Of a stretch of 64,000 bases of DNA, positions 31,441 to 45,104 are shown piece by piece. A program made the translations under genes and the position numbers. The stretch covers positions 744,001 through 808,000 of the forward strand of contig OY754990.1 in assembly GCA_963576475.1 (NCBI GenBank). Direction: 5' to 3'. The notes below the pieces were generated by a model. The model was not told the origin of the DNA, searched no databases, and worked only from the letters and a program-made list of their open reading frames with translations. The DNA comes from Molanna angustata (Eukaryota; Arthropoda; Insecta; Trichoptera; Molannidae). Position 1 is the first letter of the stretch. The number at the start of each line of letters is the position of its first letter.

Positions 31441-31794
31441 GAAAGATGTGTGTTGATTTATCAGCAACAAGATAAATTCTGTTTGTTATATTGACTCGAA
31501 ATATATTTTGAAAGACCACCGTACATTTTAAAGACCATCGAAATCAAACTACGAGTTAACTTATTCTGTTTATTAAATAATAATTTCAATTCACTACTTG
31601 AAGAAAAAAAAATACGTGGTAACTTAAAGTGTTAGGCTCAAATTTACGACACAATTGACTATTTGTTATAAATGTGTAGTAATCGAACCTTTTACGCATT
31701 ACAGTCGGGTTTATAAAAATGAAAATAAATTTTTATTTGATTTAAAGGTTTCTTTAAAATGTGCTTATTTCATTACAACACTAATATAATATGA

Positions 31795-32872
31795 AGACTG
31801 GACGGAAAGAACATGCGTAGTCAGTATTTTTATGAAATTGAGTTAAGTATGCCAATTTGTAGGTTTTGGTCATATGCAGTGCTGTGTCATTAAAATAAAT
31901 CAATAAACCTTATCAGTCAGTGGTAAATCAGTCTAAAAGATTTCGGTGATGCGGAAAAAACATGCTATGTCAGTAAAATTTTCGAAAGAAATGTTATTTG
32001 TCCGTGCGTTGTCGGAAGAAACATGCTCAGTCACCTAAATCCGCGCAAGGCATAGAGTACAGACGGTACAGCGCGGCACTAGTTTAGCGTTGTTGTCTAT
32101 TGAGTAAAGATATGATTCAAAATAATTTTGATTAAAATGGATGAGAATGATAGTGAAAATGTTGCGAATATTAAACTATAATAATAACTAAACAAAGAAG
32201 GAAATTGTATATGGGAGGTTAACGAAATGGGGACGATTGTCATTGCAAACGATTTCAATGTTTCAAAAACTTATAAGGGCGAAAATCATCAAATACATTT
32301 TTTTCTTTTCAGACCTCAAAAGAGAAAAATTTAAAGATAGTAATGGGCAATTTTCACAGTGATGACGCTAGAAATTATTTTTTCAAAACTACCACACTTT
32401 TAATAATATAATATGTGAAATTTTTATTTTCATAATTTCCGTTTTATTTCATATTTTTGTAATAAATTTGTTAATAAATATGAGTAGGTATTTAATAACA
32501 TCATTTCTACAATAAAAACATGATACATATGTGAAATAAAGTAATGAACAATACACATTATTAATGCATATTATTTAAAAAGTGAAATGACTTAGCATGT
32601 TCTTTCCGTCACTAGATAGACTTGTATTGTTTTTTCCGTCTCTAATGTGGCAAGATGTTAATAAAATGTATATTACGTTGCGCTTTATTAATGAATATAA
32701 AATATATATTCATTAAACGACAAAAAAATAATTAACCTTAAAGCACATGCGCAATATCAAACATATTTTAATGATGAAATATGTTTAAAACGGTTTTGAA
32801 ACGAAAAAATTGTTTTTCTCGAAATCATAAATTATTGACTACGCATGTTCTTTCCGTCCAGTCTTCATATAT
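31795..32872 (+). mobile_element. TIR element with repeated CATGTTCTTTCCGTC subterminal motifs
   Basis: Terminal inverted repeats of more than 30 bp: the left starts TGAAGACTGGACGGAAAGAA and the right is its inverse. Further degenerate copies of the (GACGGAAAGAACATG) motif lie inside both ends (near 31,950, 32,010, 32,600 and 32,630). TA lies next to each end, so TA or ATAT duplication is possible. At 32,137 an ATG opens MDENDSENVANIKL then a stop, perhaps the first codons of a deleted transposase. Superfamily not assigned. Confidence 0.65.
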
Positions 32873-33004
32873 GGTTGTGTAATTTATATTCAAGTATTAT
32901 CTATGGACATTCTATGTCCATTTTAATTTATCTTTTTATGTTTACTCTCCACTACTAAGATTTTCATTGTAATGTTTTTGTGTGTACTATGAAATTTACA
33001 GCCC

Positions 33005-33292
33005 CAATTTTATTATATCCTTCACCCTTAGCGCTTTTGTCCCGTTTCTATCAGGGTACGCTTTGACCATGATCCTGGAATTGGCGAGTCTGGTTATATT
33101 ACATTGAAGCGACTGCCATCTGACCTTCGTAACCCTTAGAAAGGGGAACCAGACAAATTGTATCATGGCTACACATAGCTAGTGATATAAAATCCACACA
33201 TAGAGGTGCATGCCCCGCCCGGATTCGAACCGTTGACCTCACGCATGGGAGGCGACGACCTTACCGCTGGGTTATCACCGCTTTGTTATATA
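33005..33292 (-). repeat. SINE family 4 copy (tRNA-derived)
   Basis: On the minus strand: GCGGTGATAACCCAGCGGTA (box A-like) and ACGGTTCGAATCCGGGCGG (box B), then GGTCAGATGGCAGTCGCTT and an AATTCCAGGATCATGG body. That 3' body resembles lepidopteran SINE sequence. Confidence 0.75.
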
Positions 33293-33295
33293 TTA

Positions 33296-33487
33296 AATAA
33301 TAATAATAACGAACACTTCTTTGCACCCTGCGCAAGTGGCAAGTTTATTGCCGCATGGCAATTTCTTCCAACTATCCAGCATGTGTGAAAAATGAATTTA
33401 AATAAATTTCTCCTCTGCTGGGAATCGAACCCAGGACGCTCGCACAGAAACCAAAACGGCTGACCAATTGTGCCACGGCGGTCGGCA
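33296..33487 (-). repeat. SINE family 3 copy, nearly complete
   Basis: Head GCCGACCGCCGTGGCACAAT, box B GGGTTCGATTCCC, body to TTGGAAGAAATTGCCATGCG, tail CTTGCCACTTGCGCAGGG and (TTA)n. Confidence 0.85.
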
Positions 33488-33489
33488 TG

Positions 33490-34960
33490 TTTGATCGATT
33501 TCATAGCGCATTCACCAGATCAGTTTTCCGTAGACATCAGTTCATTTCTTCTCTATATTAATTAATTAATTAATGCTCTCACGTTCTGGAAAAGTGAGTT
33601 TTAATTAATTTATTTTGAAGGATTTTTTTTGCTGGTTACAGTTCTTAAGGAGAACGCACTTAGGCCAATTGGGTCTTTGTGATACCACAATGTCAACCTT
33701 TCAGGAAGATAAAAAGTGTACAATGTCAGTTAGTGGAGAGTAATGTGTTGGCCACAACGCATTGGAATTCATTTTCATTTTGACTGAACCCGCTGCGTCA
33801 AATGTAATAAAAAACGAAGAAATTGTTCTTTGTTGATAACAAGATGCTATTTAAAAATAACGTCGTGCAATGTTAGATAAAAAACGTAAAAATTAGCGTG
33901 ATCAAAAATATATCAAGACTAAAATATTGAGTGATTTTTAAGAGGACTGTGTTATATAATATAAGAACTCTTATGTGTCTGTGTCAAATGTTATTTTTTA
34001 AGTTTTTTTATAATCTTAAGATCAATAAATTATAAATTTAAGCGCTGTGTTTTCTAATTCTTAATTGTATGAAGGAATAGTGACTTTTTAACCCAATTAA
34101 GACGAGTAGGTACAAGTACTTGAATTACCTACGGACGGACAGTATTTCGCGTTGCACAAAGAATTTTTTTAATCTCGTATTGAAAAAAAATCTTAACGAT
34201 GTAGATATATCATAAAAAGATCAAAGATAAACAAAAGATCACATAAACTCAATGAAATTGAACACTTCATAATATAAACATAAGATAAAGAATAATGTTA
34301 CTGTGGTTATCTCCATATAAAAAGTACATGTCGGCATCAATATGTCACGTGATCCTTCCGGCATTTGATCGAATTCAAAGCAGAATGTTCAGCGCAGTAA
34401 AACAAAATGAACTGGCGCAGTATCCCTATTTTCTACGTGCATGTGTATTAGATCCTTACAAAGTGCGGGAGAGTGTAAATTTGGCCGGTGATGATCGATG
34501 AATTACAATGGTTGAGTTCTTAATTTTTTAAATAATTTAACAATTGTTTGATAGATGTCTTGAAGTCAAATATATGGGAGTAATATTCATCCAATTTTCT
34601 CAATCATGTATGCATTTAATGAAGTATGAAGATTCACAATTGTGTATAGCCATGAGGGCATCTATACATGACGCTCGTCTTAAAAAGGTTAATCATTTAG
34701 CTATGAGGCACCGGATTAGAATAGTGCTTCCACTTTTCTATTATCATCGTTTTTGTTTGTCCCGTAAGAGTTGGGTAAACAAAAATACAACAGGCAACAA
34801 TAATATCTTCAGCCACTCTATTAAGTGTATTTTAAGGTGAGATGAAACTGGTGTTTTGGGATGCACGCTCGTGTCGTGCTTCCTTTTATAAGGCAATGCA
34901 CACTCGCACACCTGTTGATTGTCACCCCCCAATGTGGGATATGCCATGCCTCATAGCAGA
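33490..34960. other. Intergenic AT-rich DNA with two short shared repeats
   Basis: No gene recognised. 34,645-34,690 (CATCTATACATGACGCTCGT) recurs at 26.49 kb and, reversed and degenerate, at 55.02 kb. 34,835-34,960 (GGTGTTTTGGGATGCACG ... CACCCCCCAATGTGGG) resembles 56.19-56.29 kb and part of the palindrome arms. Confidence 0.5.
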
Positions 34961-34967
34961 TATATCT

Positions 34968-35300
34968 GTCGGCCTTCATGGCTCAGTTGGTTAGATATCT
35001 AAATACAGAGCCAGAGGTCATACAAGACACAAACTATTGTAATACATTGTTATTATCTATATAAATACAAGTTAATATAATTTATAAATCAGTCAAAGTC
35101 TGACTGCTGATCCAAGGGTCCCGGGTTCCATTCCCGGTGGAGACACAGTTTATGATTGTTTTTTCAGTCTGGATCTGCGAGACGATTAACATCGTAAGTC
35201 TCGAGAATGTGGCAACTTGTTATTGGGTGAGTGTTAAATTAAAATTTGACATGGTACCTGTTAGTTGCACGAGAAGCTATACAAAAATTAAAATAAAAAA
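34968..35300 (+). repeat. SINE family 2, rearranged double copy
   Basis: A head (GGCTCAGTTGGTTAGATATC) breaks off near 35,005. After about 90 bp matching the left flank of the copy at 23.05 kb, a second copy starts at TCTGACTGCTGATCC without its box A and continues to the tail. Confidence 0.7.
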
Positions 35301-36325
35301 TGTTATAAATAAAACTACATATTTTAATGAATTAATATTTTTTAATTTTACAATTGTTATAAGTATATAATATCATGTTATACCATCATACTCAACCAAC
35401 ACAATGTGTTTAAATATATCTAATTTATTCAGAATAATACATAATTTAAATCTATATAAACAAATTAAATTATAATTTTTTTAAATAATAATATCATTGA
35501 ATTAAAAACAATATTCAAATAACACAAAATAGCTTGCGTTATTAAACTGTGTTCATTAACGACGCCCTTACAAAGAAATTGACAATTTAAAATCTTCTTT
35601 TGACCTTCACATTTAGCTTACTGTGTTAGCTAGAATATGTTTCATTTAAAAGAGTATTTCGTGGTTATGTTGGTATGATTACATTTGGTGTTGTTGTACG
35701 CTAAAAACAGGATATTCCCTATAACTAGGGAATTTTTTTCTTTTGTAATTTTAGATAAATCTGACTGATAGTCGTACCGATGTTACCATGTAACGTTGTA
35801 ATCTGTAGATAAAATAATGGCAAATGTCAAAAAGTAATATATTTAATTGACAAAAGAAGAAGTACATATTTAAAGTAAAAAGTAATATTCTCATATGTTA
35901 CATGGTACGGACAGAAAACATTCATTCATAAATATTTGTCAATTTCCTCGTAAGTCGAGCAATGTTGCCATCTTAATAGAATAAAAAATCTTAAAATCGA
36001 CAATGTAACTTTTTGGTTTCAAGTTTTTGACTTTAAGACATGACTGATATGGTAAATGGGAAAGATACGGTAAAGAAATGACATCTTTCTGCGAAATTCT
36101 GGATCATGAAGGCTCTGGACCTTCATCTCAAAGTAAATTTTAATATTGCATAACCTCAAAAAGAAAATCAGTTAAATTTAAGTTTATTGAACGAGACAAT
36201 TATAAGCGAACATACCTTTTAGTAAGTACCTAATTTATTGATCAAAATTTTCATGAGTAAGTAATTGCTTTTTTTTTTGAGGTTATGTTGTACTTATTAT
36301 GACAGTTTGACTTGTCTATTATCAT

Positions 36326-36328
<3 letters not shown>
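35300..36328. other. Intergenic DNA, nothing recognised
   Basis: AT-rich sequence without a repeat I can match elsewhere in the window or a credible exon. Confidence 0.5.
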
Positions 36329-36416
<88 letters not shown>

Positions 36417-36960
36417 TCCCACTACATTTTTTGCGTCCGCCAAATATCCGACAGATCGGCGTCCACCACTTCTACTTATTATTTTAGGTTTATGTCAGTG
36501 AATTTAGAGCTATTTGTTGCTCACAATCATTGTAGCCATAAGGTTTTTCTTGTAAATTGAAAAATATAAATATTCAGTTTTATCCTATTTTGGTACGTTT
36601 GACACGTCATTTTCATACTTGCGTCCATGTGTATATTTTTTGTATATTTTACAAATATCTTCCTATAGTTTTCACGTCCATTTTTTTATCTTTATTACTG
36701 CGTCCGGTGTATATTTTTTGTATATTTTATATATTTCTTCATATAGTTTTCACGTCCATTTTTCTATCTTTATTACTACTTCCGGTGTATATTAAAAACT
36801 TTCCTATGCATAATTGACATCATACTTGCGTCCATGTGTATATTTTTCGATATTTTATATATTTCGTATATTTTATATAGTTTTCACGTCCATTTGTTCC
36901 AGCTTTATTACTACGCCTTCTGTACACAGGCGATTTCTTAGTGTGTACATAAGTGCACTA
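36329..36960 (+). repeat. (TA)n plus inverted GATC module and GCGTCC-type units
   Basis: (TA)n at 36329-36414 is followed by GATCCCACTACA (reverse of the module at 6360-6516), then about 75-bp units reading TTTTATCTTTATTACTGCGT + CCGGTGTATATTTTTTGT with CACGTCC. These are the same units as in the palindrome arms (about 1270-1560 and 1861-2150), more diverged. Confidence 0.75.
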
Positions 36961-38180
36961 CACTGCCTTCTAAAATTAATAAATATATATTATATCCAAA
37001 AAACTTATTCAAAACACTTGCCAAAATACGTTATAATGGTACCTAGTAACTTTGTTAGTAGATGCGTGTTTGTATATAGCGCCAAAATTCGTATATTATA
37101 GGATTGTGTGCATAATTTATATGAACGTAATTTTTCTACATATTATCTCATAGTAATACGAAATTTTGCCGATCCGTGATTGTGAGCGACACAGATAGCG
37201 CTTCATTGGTATGTGTTAGAAAAGGACAGAACACTGTCCCGGTCCGTGCTTTGCTCCAGACATGCGTATTGAAGACATAAATACTGTCCATAATAAGTTA
37301 ACATCAACATGCGTACTAACAACATTTTACTTATTATTTGTAAGGATTATTTTACATTAACTTACGTACAATGTTATGACAAACATCTGTGGTGTGATGG
37401 TGAAGTTTGTCCGAATGTTCATTAGTGTCAGAGTAAAATTAAAAACATCTTTTGTAATATCAATAAGGATATTAAAAAAAATATATCAATTAAATTGCTC
37501 GTTCTATATTATAGGGATGTTTATTTCAATGTCGATGGACTGATATTATCAATTTAACAACTATGTTTTTTTAAATACCTACGATGTTTAGAAACATATT
37601 GTGAATTATTGTTCAATTTATTGACAGCTTACTGTTGAGTCCGACGGTGTTTTTATACGCAGTTTTGAAGAAAACTACATTATTATAACATAAGACCATC
37701 TCAATATTTTTTCAACGATGTTACACCAACAAACATTTGATCTCCTCCATCGTAGAGTTTTATACAATCGTGTAATCGAAAGGCATGCACAAATTTAAGA
37801 GCGTTGAACTTTTTTTTAAATTTTCATATAGATATCAACCGGGAGTATAACATCTAGGATTTTATGAATCTTTTATATATTTTGAAGTACTCGTATATTA
37901 TACAAATAACAAAAGTTTTTATTTGATTTTTTTGTTGTGATATATTTAGTCAAAAGATAATTTTGTGTTAAAAAATGTTGGGGAAATTCATTATTTAAAT
38001 ATTATATAAAACACACTACATAGGTACCTACTTTGTTTAATGTCACTATTTATTAGATGAAGTACTTACGTACTAGGTACATCATATAAATTTAATATGT
38101 ACCCAAACATTATTTCTTTCAAAATAAATTATAGAATAAAACGAAATTCAAAGGCTCGCCATTGAAAAAATATATATAAA
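36960..38180. other. Intergenic DNA, nothing recognised
   Basis: No coding text or shared repeat identified. Confidence 0.5.
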
Positions 38181-38184
38181 ATTT

Positions 38185-38335
38185 AAAAATAATAATAAAT
38201 ACTTCCTTGCGCCCTGTGCATGTGGCCATTTCATTGCTATTCGACAATTTCATCTAATTTATTTACCTAGTGTTTCCAGCCCCGATAAGCAAGAGTTACG
38301 TGAGAAATAATTTTAAATAAATTTATAAACATGAA
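38185..38335 (-). repeat. SINE family 3, tail part
   Basis: CTTCCTTGCGCCCTGTGC to GTGTTTCCAGCCCCG and GTGAGAAATAATTTTAAATAAATT; the tRNA-like head is missing. Confidence 0.65.
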
Positions 38336-41300
38336 TGTAGATACCTACATAATATATTATAATATTGTGTATAGGCGACTGCCATAGAAATCGTATGAAG
38401 CAATGTCGTCACTTAATTCAATTTATGTAAATTTGAGATGTACTACTACAATGTTACTATGTTTTATAGAAAATTAAATTATCTATTTGGATTGTTTCGG
38501 TTTTTTTCGATATTATTAAAAACTAAGGAAATATAGGCAGTTAAACACATAAATTTAAAAAAATGTTTTTCTTAATAAAAAATGTTTGAGAAACTCTGGA
38601 ATTTTTTTGAAAAAACTCTTTTGAGATTTTGTATTTGTCTATGTTCGTACCAATTTTCAGCGTTCAAGCTTTTATGGTTTCTGAGATATATGGAAAAATA
38701 AAGTAAAAATTCAAAAGTTGATAACCCCTGACTGAAACAAAAATTCTGAGTATAAAAGTTTTGTAGGCCTATAACTATTTATGTATTCTGAAGTTTTGGG
38801 CTCTGTAAATTGAGCAGATCAAAAATTATAAGGGGAGACGGACACACACACACACACACACCCTCACACACACACACACATGCACGCACGCACGCACGCA
38901 CGCATGCACGCATGCACGCACGCACGCACGCACAAGTACACGCGCACGCACACAAAACTCACACGAAATATTTTACTCCGAATTCTGAGTAAATCCGTGT
39001 TTGGAACATATATGCTGTGAAGCCACTATGTTGGTGTTTTATGACTTGGAAAAGCCGTGAAAAAAGTAGACCCTGCATACAATTCTCGCGTATCCTGGCT
39101 TGAAACATTGTCGATATGTTAAGAGAACAAAGTTCTCTTAAACAAATCGATAGTTGAAATATGTAATTAAGATAAACGCAAAAAAACAATAAGAAACTAG
39201 TTGCATGTAATACATGAGATCCAACTATCGATAACGATAGTATGTTAGTTGAAGAATAAGTACCAAACTATAAACCCATAAATCCAAATTATTGAATATT
39301 TTAAGATATTTTGTTTTCTATACAACAGATGTAGGTATGTATGTCTAGATAGGACAGTATGGAGGTCAGTCCTTTTTTCTAACCAGAATATGAAAACAGC
39401 ATGATGGTATGATGGACGACATTATATAGAATATGATATTTGCTGCGAAGCCTCTAAGTTTGTGTTTTTTGCATGCAATAAGTCCACTATGGTAGGTATA
39501 CAAAATGTTCCTAATACGCGCATCTTGGCTTAGTACTGTCGATATGTTTAGATAAATAAATTTTCTTAAACAAATCGACAGTTGGATTACATAAACATCA
39601 ACCATTATACACAGTTAGTACAACATCTGCCGGGTTTGTAATATTTTTAAATTTTGTTGAAAGTATCATTAACAGATTTTTAATTATCTCAATAGAGACG
39701 AAGTTGGAATATTTATTGTAGGAGAACCGGGAAATCAAGGCACCTACAGGGCTTAAATATCATTGACTCCCGACAGAAAAAAATCCAATGTTTGCGCATA
39801 TGCAATAATACAAATATTCGAAAGTATCATTATTATTTATTTTCTTCGCAAATACACGATACTGTGGTGAGTTCGAAAGAGAATGTGTAACAAGAGTTAA
39901 GTAATACGATCGCTAATCAATGTGTTATCTGATCTGCGTGACGAACGGGAAGTCTATAATACAAGCCTAAATCCCTTTTACGGAAATGTAGAAATTATGT
40001 TTACCACTAACGAATTTCTATTTAAGCCGGGACGCGGCCAATCTATGGTTTGAAAAAAGGTAAAGTAATTATACTCACTCCTCAAAAATTCACTGAAAAC
40101 CAATGATTTAAATAATATACGGAGTAAATGAAATGACCCTTAACTTGTCACGAACAAATACGCGGCCGTCGATACAAATATTACATAGATAGACCAAGAT
40201 AATGGACTCGCGATTTTTTATTTAACACTAGTATCCGTAGGTTATATTCTCTTTGAACACTAGTTGCATGTAACACATGAGATCCAACTGTCGATAGCGA
40301 TAGCATGTATAGTTGAATAATAAGTACCAAACTATAGACCCTTAGATTATATATAATTCTATGTATAAACCCATAAATCCAAATTATTGAATATTTTAAG
40401 ATATTTTTTTATACAACACATGTAGGTAAGTATGTCAAGATAGGATAGTATGGAGGTCAGTCCTTTTGTCCTACCCAGAGAATGAAAACAGCATGATGGT
40501 ATGTATGTATGTTTGGAGATTAATTATCAAACTATTAAGTTTTCATTGATATCGTGGTATAGGTGACTGCCATACAAATTGTATGAAGCAATGTCGTCAC
40601 TAAATTCAATATTTATAAAATATTGTTAAAAAAAATAAGATAGACTACTACAATGCTAATATTATTTATAGAAAATTATATTATCTAGTTAGGGTAAATC
40701 GACTTTTTTCGATATTTTAAAAACTTTGGAAATATAGGCAGTTAAACACATAAATTTATAATAAAAAAAAATATTTTTTACCACACACAGACACACGAAA
40801 TGTTCTAAAATAAATAAAACTAGTAGCATGTAACACATGAGATCCAACTGTCGATAGCGATAGTTGAAGAATAAGTAGGTACCAAAATATAAACACTTAA
40901 ATCGAAATTATAGAATATTTTAAGATATTTTGTTATCTTTACAACACATGTAGGTATGTATGTCAAGATAGGACAGTATGGAGGTCAGTCCTTTTTTCTA
41001 CCCAGAATATGAAAACAGCATGATGGTATGTATGTATGTATGTTTGGAGATGAAGTATCAAATTATTGAGTCTTCTTAGATATTGTGTATATTGTGTAGA
41101 TATTGTGTACCATACAAATTGTATGAAGCAATGTCGTCACTAAATTCAATATATATAAAATATTGTTAAAAAAAATTCAGATACACTACTACATACAAAT
41201 ATTATTTATAGAAAATTATATAATCTAGTTGGGGTATTTCGACTTTTTTCGATATTTTTATTTAGACCCTACATACGATTCTCGCGTATCCGCTTGAAAC

Positions 41301-41748
41301 ATTGTCGATATGTTAAGAGAACAAAATTCTTTTGAACAAATCGACAGTTGAATCAATATTAAAGAACTAAAACACTGAACGAAAATCAATATTCGATTGA
41401 AATCTTGACTATTATAAAACTAGTTACATGTAACACATGAGATCCAATTGTCGATAGCGATAGTATGTATGTAAAGTTGAAAAATAAGAAGTACCAAACT
41501 ATAAAATCATTAATCGAAATTATTGAATATTTTAAGATATTTTGTTTTCTATACAACACATGTAGGTATGTATGTATGTTAGATAGGACAGTATGGAAGT
41601 CAGTCCTTTTCTCCGACCCGGAATATGAAAACAGCATGATGGTTTGTATGTATGTTTGGAGATTAATAAAATATATTATAGGCATCGAAAATAAACAGTC
41701 ACCAAGCTTTAAAATATTCTCATATCATTTATATTAATTTAATGGATG

Positions 41749-41945
41749 GATGGGTCGATGGCAGAGCGGCTAGCGCGCTGGGCTGGTAATCCAGTGGTCG
41801 CGAGTTCGAATCCAGTCTCGACCGATTTCGTTTACCTATAGCACATGCATTTATTTGATTTTTTTTAGGGAACGTAGGAAGATGTATATGTACTTGTTTA
41901 ACAAGGACATATTCATTTTTTATATTTAAAAAAAAAATATATTAA
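41749..41945 (+). repeat. SINE family 1 copy inside the composite repeat
   Basis: GGGTCGATGGCAGAGCGGCT, GCGAGTTCGAATCC, full body and an A-rich tail. The surrounding repeat is continuous at 2,555-2,585, which gives the empty site. Confidence 0.85.
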
Positions 41946-42665
41946 TAAAGATGCCGGTGTGTCGACAAAAATGCGCATGGCATGCTTTTTTATAGGATAA
42001 TGCACACCCGTTCACCTGCCGATGGTTACCCCACATTGTGTGGAACGCAGTGAGGATCGATCCATGATAGTGTACAGTATGATACCAATGATTAACAATA
42101 AAATGAATGAGTTTGTTAATTTTTTATTTATTTACATAAGGTACTAAAAATATAATAATTAAACAATAATAGTAGGTATTCAACAATCATTTCGAAATGA
42201 ATGTTGTGTACTATTCAATATCATATTCTAAATAATGATAGACGACAATTTATTTATTAAATAACTGTAACACTGAAAGATAATTAATATCAATATGTTA
42301 AGTTAATTTTTTAATCAACAGATATACATATTTAGAAAATAAAACACTGAACGAAAACCAATATTAACATACGATTGAAACCTCGACTATTTTATATTAT
42401 GAACATTCGATTGAAACCTTGAACAACTTAGGAACTCAAACACTGAACGAAAATGAATATCAACATTCGATTGAAAACTCGTCTATTATAAAATAAGATG
42501 ATTTTTTAACCAACAGATTTTTAAAATTAGTTGCATGTAACACATGAGATCCAACTGTCGATAGCGATAGTATGTATAGTTGAAGAATAAGTATCAAACT
42601 ATAAACCCATAAATATAAATTGTTTAATATTTAAAGATATTTGGTTTTCTATACAACACATTACC

Positions 42666-42893
42666 TAGGTATTTATTTATTTATTTATTTATTTAGGGAC
42701 AAATACAGTCTTAAAATAGTATAATACACTATAAAATAAAAATAAACAGACCAATTACATATGTCCACAGATATTAAATATGAAACATTTTAAACATCAT
42801 TAATTTAAATATAACTAAGATGTATGTTTGCCTGTGACGGGAAAGGAAGGGAAGAGAAAAAAAAGGATGGGAAAAGGATTGTGACAGTTAAAT
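42666..42893. repeat. Retroposon-like insertion starting (TTTA)n
   Basis: The composite-repeat text breaks after ACACATTACCTAGGT, runs through (TTTA)n and about 200 bp of sequence not seen elsewhere, and resumes at ATGTATGTCAAGATAGG. The (TTTA)n end suggests a minus-strand tail. Confidence 0.5.
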
Positions 42894-44000
42894 TATGTAT
42901 GTATGTCAAGATAGGATAGTATGGAGGTCAGTCCTTTGATCTTACCCAGAATATGAAAACAGCATGATGGTATGTATGTATGTTTGGAGATTAGTATCAA
43001 ACAATTAAGTCTTCTTAGATATTGTGTGTAGGCGACTGCCATACAAATTGTATGAAGGAATGTCGTCACTAAATTCAATTTTTATAAAAATTGTTAAAAA
43101 GAATTTGAGATGTGCTAATACAATGGTTATATTTTTTATAGAAAATAAAATTATCTAGTTGGGGTGTTTCGGTTTTTTCAATGTTTTTAAAAAAATTTGG
43201 AAATATAGGCAGTTAAACTCATAAATTTTTCATAAAAAAATATTTTTCTTATTAAAAAATGTTTGTGAAACCCTGGATTTTTTTTTTAAATACTCATTTG
43301 ATATTTTGTGTTTGTCTATATTTATACCAATTTTCAGCGTTCTAGCTTTTATGGTTTCTGAGATATATGGAAAAATATACCAAAATTTCAAAAGTTTATT
43401 ACCCCTGACTGAAACAAAAATTCAAAATTCTAAGTATAAAAGTTTTGTTGGCCTATAACTTTTTATATATTCTGAAATTTTGGGCTCTGTAAATTGAGCG
43501 GATCAAAAGTTATAAGAGGGGACGGACACACAGACACACAAAACTCACATAAAATGTTCTACTCCGTATTCTGAGTAAATCCATGTAAAGGAACATATAT
43601 GCTGCGAGGCCTCTAGTTGATGTTATTAGCATGCAAAAAGTCCACTACGCCATAAAAAATGTTCTTTCGTACACGCATCTTGGCTTAATAAGGACGATTC
43701 ATTCAGAGAATTGAATTCTCATAAACGAATCGACAGTTGGAAAATTAAATTATCTAGTTGGGGTTTTTCGGTTTTTTTCGATATTCAAAAAAATGGAAAC
43801 ATAGGCAGTTAAACTCATAAATTTATCATAAAAAAATATTTTTCTTTACAAAAAATGTTTGAGAAACCCTGGAATTTTTTTGAAAAAACACATTTTAGAT
43901 TTTGTATATGTCTATGTTTATTCCAATTTTCAGTGTTCTAGCTTTTATGGTTTCTGAGATATATGGAAACTTTCTATAAAAAATATTGACATTGCAATAG

Positions 44001-44245
44001 TAAGTAAGTAGGTACGCGCATCAGAGTAACAATAAACTAATTGATAGTTTTATGAACTATGTAAAAATAAAAGTAAGTAGGTACGCGCATGAGAAAGTAA
44101 CAATTATCAAATCAACATATACCTAGTATGAACTTTGTAAAACTGAAAGTAAGTAGGTACGCGCACGAGAGAGAGTAGGTATCAATACATATATCGACAG
44201 TTGTATGAAGTCGTAAAAATAAAAGTAAGTAGGTACGCGCTTTTT
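44001..44245. repeat. About 75-bp degenerate tandem repeat
   Basis: AAAAGTAAGTAGGTACGCGC-type blocks recur at about 44,001, 44,074, 44,149 and 44,224. Confidence 0.75.
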
Positions 44246-44359
44246 CAAGGCAATATTTAAAATGCGTTGAATTGTATTCATTTTATCGCGAAGGTCACAG
44301 AGACATGGTTGACGAGTATTGAGCGCGGACGCAAGACGATCGGAGCCATATATATAAAT

Positions 44360-44510
44360 CACCTTCAAAATATACTCCGAACAAATCTCCGTGCGGCCAA
44401 GGTCAACATGTAATATTTTGCCGCGGATGCAAAACGATCGGTGGCTTAGTAAAAATATACACCTTCAAAATATACACTGAATAAATCTCCGTGCGGCCAA
44501 TGGTTGAACT
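44360..44510. repeat. Two-unit tandem repeat (TCTCCGTGCGGCCAA)
   Basis: AAATATACTCCGAACAAATC + TCCGTGCGGCCAA is duplicated about 100 bp downstream with small changes. Confidence 0.6.
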
Positions 44511-44707
44511 AATAATATTCATTTCAAGATATTTTGATATTTTTTTTGCTTCCATGTAAATTTTTGCCAGTTGATTCTCTATGGTATAAGCAACAGAATG
44601 GTAGTTTTTGGCGTGAAAATTATCTTGCGTCCGTATACCGGACGCGAAAAGTTGGTGGACGCAACAACCCTATACGAATTTCACATAGGTGACGCAACAA
44701 GTATTGC

Positions 44708-44852
<145 letters not shown>

Positions 44853-45104
44853 CTGGTATAATGCAAGAAGATACCTGTGGGACAAAAATACGCATGCGCA
44901 CGATCAAGCGGTGATTGGTTGAACTATATTTACATTGGTAGCGATTTCAATCTAAAAATGTCGTTATCTAATTTATCTTTGGTAAGGTTAGGTTAGTTTA
45001 AAGCAACTATTGTGACTCGAATGAGGTAGTTGCATTGTAAATTAGGATTAATATGCTCGACTTTTATACTCGGTAACAAAAAAAATCATCCAATATGTCA
45101 TTGA

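Larger units (their letters stand above)
38335..44000. repeat. Composite dispersed repeat, copies collinear with 2.5-6.3 kb
   Basis: Several copies of the CCAACTGTCGAT family. 38,340-40,620 follows the order of 3,130-5,740, including GGGACGCGGCC (5,158 and 40,028). 41,670-42,230 matches palindrome arm 2,490-2,870 (GATGCCGGTGTGTC, GTGTGCATTATCCTATA-like text) but is split by SINE family 1. 42,890-43,740 is another long copy. (CA)n and (GCAC)n tracts lie at 38,842-38,955. Gene-free. Confidence 0.75.

Noticed and set aside
34295..34501. 68-codon ORF
   Set aside because: No recognisable domain, no splice context and AT-rich intergenic surroundings; left unannotated.
38842..38955. His/Thr/Ala-rich ORF
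   Set aside because: Produced by (CA)n and (GCAC)n simple repeats.
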